Below are positions 6,651 through 10,055 of a stretch of 10,055 bases of DNA, one piece after another (position 1 is the stretch's first letter; the number at the start of each line of letters is the position of its first letter). A model generated the notes under the pieces. That model was not told the DNA's origin, did no database searches, and saw only the letters and a list, made by a program, of their open reading frames with translations. A program made the position numbers and the translations under genes. The stretch is from JAAYAY01 sp964429355. Lineage in GTDB: Bacteria; Planctomycetota; Planctomycetia; Pirellulales; Thermoguttaceae. The DNA is taken from the NCBI GenBank assembly GCA_964429355.1, contig CAYSCH010000347.1:1-10055 (forward strand), read 5' to 3'.

Positions 6651-7142
6651 ATGTCCGATAAGAAACAGCCGTTACTATCACAGCGTAGATTGGTCCTCGT
6701 ATTGATCCTCCTGTTGATTTCAGTCGTTGGAATCGGTCTGTACGCATCACGTGCTGCTCGATTGCGTCAAAACTCGGCTTCCCCTTTGATCGGCACCTGG
6801 AGAGGCGAGCACGGAAATGTCCTGAACTTTCGCCCTGACGGTACGGCCCGTTTCAGGTTCAGCACGGGCCCAGAAATCGGCTACATGGAATGGTCGATCA
6901 ACGAGTCCGGCGAACTCCTGATCTACCAGTTCTCTTCCAGTAACGGCCTCGGTGCGTGGATTTCACCCGTATTGCGCGCTACCGGCAGGTTGCCGCCGAC
7001 CGACCGTTGGGAGATTGTCGAGATTTCGCCGACACAGATGAAGCTGCAAATGAGTTACAAGGCCCCCAAAACTCGCCAGCCGATCACGAAGGTTTACACT
7101 TTTACCCGGGTGCAGGACAAACAACTGGAAACCGCTCCTTGA
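6651..7142 (+). CDS. Small single-pass membrane protein with lipocalin-like GTW motif
   Basis: This 163-residue protein has a basic N-terminus (KKQPLLSQRR), one hydrophobic helix at about 14-32 (LVLVLILLLISVVGIGLYA) and a soluble domain of about 115 residues. The soluble part opens with PLIGTWRGEHGNVLNFRPDGTARF. The GTW (48-50) plus N-F-x-x-D-G-T pattern resembles small lipocalin-like or META-like beta-barrel domains in which a strand is followed by a tight turn; this is a resemblance, not a family assignment. The topology suggests an anchored domain outside the cytoplasm. AGGTGA (6640-6645) lies 5 nt before ATG 6651. An in-frame ATG at 6615 would add 12 unremarkable residues and is the main alternative. 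GC is clearly lower than in the neighbouring hydrolase genes. It may be the last gene of the operon or a separate unit, since hairpins lie upstream. Its stop is 16 bp from that of the convergent gene. Confidence 0.72.
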   Translation: MSDKKQPLLSQRRLVLVLILLLISVVGIGLYASRAARLRQNSASPLIGTWRGEHGNVLNFRPDGTARFRFSTGPEIGYMEWSINESGELLIYQFSSSNGLGAWISPVLRATGRLPPTDRWEIVEISPTQMKLQMSYKAPKTRQPITKVYTFTRVQDKQLETAP

Positions 7143-7158
7143 AGAGCTGAGCGCCTGG

Positions 7159-9528
7159 TCACTTCGCTTCCTTCCCCAGCGGCACAGGAACCTGCAACCG
7201 GGTCCAGTTGGCCGTGATCCGCTTCAACGCCTCGGGCAGGGGGCCGGCGATGTTGCCCTGGACGACGCCCTGCCATGGTCCCTGGGGTGTTCGCCACAAG
7301 GCCACGTCCGCCGGCTCCGCCAGCTCGATCCGCAGACCGCCGCCGGCGAACGACTTCAACGCCCCCGCCGCCAAGGCCACAATCTGCCCCTGACCATCCA
7401 GCCGCACGGCCGCCACGCCGACGGCATCGAAGGCGACCTCATGGCCGTCGACTTGGATCGCCTTGCGAATCGGATCCCCCATCACGTCCTTCTCGCCGGA
7501 GGCCAGGATCACCGTGCCATCCAGCAACCGGCACTGGCCGCTGGGTTTGGGCATCATCGAGCCGGCGAAACCAACTGTGCCGCGGATCGTGCAGGGGGTC
7601 TGCCTCGCGGTGCCGGCAGACTCCAGGTGCGCGATGACGGCACTCGCGCAAGCATCCGCCTCCGCCATGGCTCCCATCGCTTCAGGCAACTGGTGGTCTC
7701 CGTCGAAAGCCTGCCCCTCAAAGTCCTGCGTCCACTCGCCCACCCGGTACAGGGCCGTCTTGCCGGCCTCGGCCGCACGGCGGAACAGCTCGGCCACCGC
7801 CGGGCGCTCATACTGCGGGTGATAGAGAATCACAGCCTCGTACCGCTGCCGGCCGTACTCGATCCGCCCGTCTTCACCCACCCTCAAAGCCCCGGCCGTG
7901 ATCTCGCTGCTGGGGATCAGGTCCGCATAGTAGCCGGTGCCCCACAGCCGGTCGGTGACCTCCAATCCCGTGTCCGCCAGTCCCCCGCCGGTCCAGTTGA
8001 GCGCTGCCGGATGTCCGAACACCACCGCCACCGGGCAGTCGATCGGCGCAGACGAGATGTAGTTCAGCAGCCGAATGCGGCAGTCGGCCGCCAGCAGGTT
8101 ATCGCCCAGAAGCGAGGTCGTGCGGTGGTCCGGCGGGACATTCGCTGGAGCCGGGTAGACGGGGTGGAAGTTGATTCGCCCGCCTCCCAAAACGTGCCGC
8201 CACAAGTCCTCGCGATACGCCTCCACGGTGCGCTCGTAATACATGTTGACCCACAAAGGGCTGTGCCACTTCTTCGCCAGGGCCGTGCGGACACAAAACG
8301 GCGTAGCCTCGTCGGTCTGCGCCAGGTCCCGGCGGCAGGCCCACCAATCCAGCCCATTCTTGAATACCTCCTCCCGCGTTGCCGGACTGGGATACCACGT
8401 CGGATGCGTGGCCGACATGCCCTGCGGTCCGAAGACATCCTTGATCGATTGGTAATAGGCGTTCTCGACCTCGGCGTTGCGCTGCCAGTTCATCTCCATG
8501 TAATGGTTGATCGCGGCCGCCCGCTCCCCCTCCAGGCCCGCATGAGCCTTGAACATCAGCAGCAGGTCGCGCACCAGATCCCGGCCTGGCCGCCGCCTCG
8601 TATACACGTCGGCCATCGCCTGGGAAAAGTACAGATCGTCGAGCCGCGGTCCAAAACGTCCCGGAAATCCCCATTCGTCCTTGCAGGCCCCGGCCAACGG
8701 CACGTCGGCATACTGCTCGAGGGTGCTTCGCTCGAACTCCGCCAGATGCGGCGCGAACACGTCCGGACTGAAAAGCGTGAACGCGGCCAGCAGACAGGCG
8801 GTTCGCCCCTCGTCGGCCCCCGCGCCGGCAATGGTGACACTCACGCCCTGGGCATCGGCCTGAGTCACCTGGCAGCGGCTGGTAATGTCTTCGACCGTGT
8901 CGGCCTCGATGCCTTGCTCGCCGGCAACGTAGGAATACGCCCGCAGCAGTCGGCCGGCCAGCGATGCGTACGGCCGGACACCCAAGTGCGTGGGCGTGTA
9001 GTGGTCCGACATCTCGATCCCGTCGATCGTCAGCCGGGCCTGCCCCTCGGGCTGGAGAGCCAACTCTCGCAATCGCACGATCTCCTGCATCTCGCCGGGA
9101 TACTTGTCCATAAACGCTTGCCTTGCCAGCCGAACATCCAGGTCCAGCACGACTTCCATGCCGTGCGCCCGGGCGTATTCGACTCCGCGTTTGAGCTGGT
9201 CGTGCACCTCGGGTTCGGTCACCTCGACATGATGCCGAATGCTCGTGCTGAGCACCCCGTAGGTCGAGTGCTTTTCATGGAGGTCAACAAACCGCTTGAA
9301 GCCGTCCCCCTCGAAATCCGGAGCCGTCCAGAACCAGCAGCCAATCCCCGGCCACGACGTCTTGATGGCGTTCTGCTGTTGCCCTGGAAGCTCCACTCGC
9401 AGCCAACGCCGCGCACCCTGCCCAGCCTCTTCATCGGCCCGGCCGGTCCTGGGGGCGGTACACAAAAACGAGCAGGCAACCGTCAGGCCGAGGACAGGGC
9501 CGCAAAGGAAAGGCGAAGACTTCGACAT
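7159..9528 (-). CDS. Secreted TIM-barrel glycoside-hydrolase-like protein of unassigned family
   Basis: This 789-residue protein has a Sec signal peptide with a short Cys-containing hydrophobic core (GPVLGLTVACSFLC), probably cut near GRA/D (31/32). The C19 context (T-V-A-C) is a poor lipobox. Residues about 50-490 look like a TIM barrel: GIGCWFWTAPDFEGDGFKR near the start, a VVLDLDVR strand, then ACKDEWGFPG with E285 as a candidate catalytic acid, and E345 in the MEMNW segment. Residues about 495-620 begin CPVAVVFGHPAALNW and resemble the amidotransferase-like domain that follows the barrel in GH42-type enzymes. About 640-789 are predicted beta-rich. GGAGAA (9535-9540) lies 6 nt upstream of the ATG. 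I do not recognise a named family, so 'GH42-like architecture' is the furthest supportable call. It converges on the four-gene rightward cluster and is transcribed separately, but its content suggests related glycan metabolism. Confidence 0.85.
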   Translation of the reverse strand: MSKSSPFLCGPVLGLTVACSFLCTAPRTGRADEEAGQGARRWLRVELPGQQQNAIKTSWPGIGCWFWTAPDFEGDGFKRFVDLHEKHSTYGVLSTSIRHHVEVTEPEVHDQLKRGVEYARAHGMEVVLDLDVRLARQAFMDKYPGEMQEIVRLRELALQPEGQARLTIDGIEMSDHYTPTHLGVRPYASLAGRLLRAYSYVAGEQGIEADTVEDITSRCQVTQADAQGVSVTIAGAGADEGRTACLLAAFTLFSPDVFAPHLAEFERSTLEQYADVPLAGACKDEWGFPGRFGPRLDDLYFSQAMADVYTRRRPGRDLVRDLLLMFKAHAGLEGERAAAINHYMEMNWQRNAEVENAYYQSIKDVFGPQGMSATHPTWYPSPATREEVFKNGLDWWACRRDLAQTDEATPFCVRTALAKKWHSPLWVNMYYERTVEAYREDLWRHVLGGGRINFHPVYPAPANVPPDHRTTSLLGDNLLAADCRIRLLNYISSAPIDCPVAVVFGHPAALNWTGGGLADTGLEVTDRLWGTGYYADLIPSSEITAGALRVGEDGRIEYGRQRYEAVILYHPQYERPAVAELFRRAAEAGKTALYRVGEWTQDFEGQAFDGDHQLPEAMGAMAEADACASAVIAHLESAGTARQTPCTIRGTVGFAGSMMPKPSGQCRLLDGTVILASGEKDVMGDPIRKAIQVDGHEVAFDAVGVAAVRLDGQGQIVALAAGALKSFAGGGLRIELAEPADVALWRTPQGPWQGVVQGNIAGPLPEALKRITANWTRLQVPVPLGKEAK

Positions 9529-9568
9529 CGGTTGTTCTCCATGACCCAGATAAGCTGCCGATCAAGCC

Positions 9569-9584
9569 CGCCGGCCAACCGGCG
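9569..9584 (-). promoter_or_regulatory. Strong GC hairpin in the leader of the TIM-barrel gene
   Basis: CGCCGG (9569-9574) pairs perfectly with CCGGCG (9579-9584) across a 4-nt loop. In the leftward mRNA it would lie about 40 nt before the start codon at 9528. No U-run follows on either strand, so it is not a typical terminator. It could shape the leader RNA or mark an operator; function unknown. Confidence 0.3.
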
Positions 9585-9590
9585 CGATTA

Positions 9591-9670
9591 AGAGCCGATC
9601 CCAAAACTGCTGCCGCTCCTACCGTTTTCCGCCCGTGGGAGACCTTTCTTGTGGTTTTGGGATAGGTCCT
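9591..9670. mobile_element. 80-bp inverted-repeat element (possible MITE or IS relic)
   Basis: The 17-bp left end (9591-9607, AGAGCCGATCCCAAAAC) and the reverse complement of the right end (9654-9670, AGGACCTATCCCAAAAC) match at 14 of 17 positions, including ten identical inner bases. Termini of the form G-A-x-C-C-x-ATCCCAAAA recall IS5-type insertion sequences, as far as I can judge from memory. The 46-bp interior has a further CTCC/GGAG pair (9616-9619 with 9638-9641) and no room for a transposase. TTA precedes the left end (9588-9590) and a TAA triplet lies at the right end (9669-9671), so no clean direct target duplication is seen. A fixed RNA hairpin in the leader of the 9528 gene is the main alternative. 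Confidence 0.45.
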
Positions 9671-9892
9671 AAGGCCACGCCGGGTAGACTGCTGGCGACA
9701 GCCAACCTGAATTCTGCCTCTCAGCCGTTCCGACTGCAACCACATGCCCCATTTTTGCCGGCGCGACAAAAAGTCAGCGTTGTTCGATCGCCGTGAAATC
9801 GAATCACGAGGTTCGCCACCGCCCGGATTCGGTATTCGCGGGAACATGTTCAGTCTATCGATCCGTCAGACTCTGGGGCAAGCACTTTGTGT

Positions 9893-9938
9893 GGGGGCAC
9901 CGCAGTTCGGCGGAAATCCCGAAGAGTTCCTGTCCCCC
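9893..9938. repeat. Nested inverted repeat of unknown role
   Basis: GGGGG (9893-9897) can pair with CCCCC (9934-9938), and within it TTCGG (9906-9910) pairs with CCGAA (9919-9923). The two stems are separated by unpaired bases. No T-run follows on either strand. It could be a structured RNA or chance pairing in GC-rich DNA. Confidence 0.2.
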
Positions 9939-10055
9939 GAATCGCACCCTGGGTGGATCTTGAAACGTATCCCTCGCCGGATGGTAAGAAGGACCCCAGA
10001 GGCCCCAGAGGTAGCGGTGTTTTGGAGTGCGCCGACTTGTCGCCGCTTTCCTTCA

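Larger units (their letters stand above)
9529..10055. other. Right-hand intergenic region with no confident gene
   Basis: This 527-base stretch holds the 5' leader of the leftward TIM-barrel gene, a hairpin (9569-9584) and an inverted-repeat element (9591-9670). Beyond 9670 no frame combines a ribosome binding site, a sensible start and protein-like composition. A plus frame opens at ATG 9846 and runs off the edge (70 codons). A second plus frame and minus frames entering from the edge are also partly open, so openness is not evidence of coding here. A 9-bp tandem duplication CCCCAGAGG occurs at 9994-10011, and a nested hairpin pattern lies at 9893-9938. Confidence 0.6.

Noticed and set aside
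7441..9591. A 716-codon open frame on the plus strand opposite the TIM-barrel gene
   Set aside because: It has no signal peptide or recognisable motif. The minus frame has a ribosome binding site, an export signal and a protein-like composition.
9771..9830. A tRNA-like stretch around GAGGTTCGCCACC
   Set aside because: No acceptor stem or anticodon arm can be drawn around it.
9431..9847. A 138-codon minus frame across the TIM-barrel gene start and the inverted-repeat element
   Set aside because: It overlaps the 5' end of the better-supported gene in another frame and crosses the palindromic element; no motif was seen.
9846..10055. A plus frame of 70 codons from an ATG to the right edge
   Set aside because: Other frames are also open here, there is no ribosome binding site, and the peptide is unremarkable.

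Overview
The window is GC-rich DNA that looks like the chromosome of a free-living, polysaccharide-degrading bacterium. Planctomycetota is the best guess, with Verrucomicrobiota as an alternative. That is an inference from gene content: several large secreted proteins with Sec signal peptides, a GH2 enzyme with a glutamine-amidotransferase-like tail, a PA14 remnant fused to a beta-propeller, and a Kelch protein. There is no rRNA, tRNA or universal marker gene to confirm it.

Layout from left to right. Positions 1-92 may hold the first ~30 codons of a leftward HU-like DNA-binding protein gene, cut by the window edge, with an almost perfect dyad just upstream (131-153). Positions 93-544 are otherwise intergenic. 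They hold a ten-copy 7-bp tandem repeat (344-413) whose G-rich strand has a canonical G-quadruplex pattern, and two overlapping, mutually exclusive hairpins (484-508) ahead of the first large gene. Four genes then read rightward: a secreted GH2 glycoside hydrolase (545-3577), a secreted six-bladed Kelch propeller protein (3609-4814), a secreted GH43/GH32-like or Asp-box propeller protein (4883-6532) and a small single-pass membrane protein (6651-7142). The first three are 31 and 68 bp apart with no clear terminator between them, so they are probably co-transcribed. A hairpin pair follows the third gene. A large secreted TIM-barrel protein of uncertain family (7159-9528) reads leftward and converges on the small gene with a 16-bp gap. 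The right end, 9529-10055, has no confident gene. It holds a hairpin and an ~80-bp inverted-repeat element resembling a miniature or relic insertion sequence.

All four large proteins are exported, and at least three look carbohydrate-active, so the locus reads as a small glycan-degradation unit: GH2 and propeller enzymes acting outside the cytoplasm, with Kelch and membrane-anchored accessory proteins. No transporter, sulfatase, SusC/D pair or dedicated regulator is visible, so the substrate cannot be named.

The most notable observations are the apparently collapsed PA14 domain in the propeller protein, a probable double-frameshift patch in the Kelch protein, the heptamer/G-quadruplex repeat, and the inverted-repeat element at the right. 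No clear evidence of a wholly new system (defence, mobile or RNA-based) was found.
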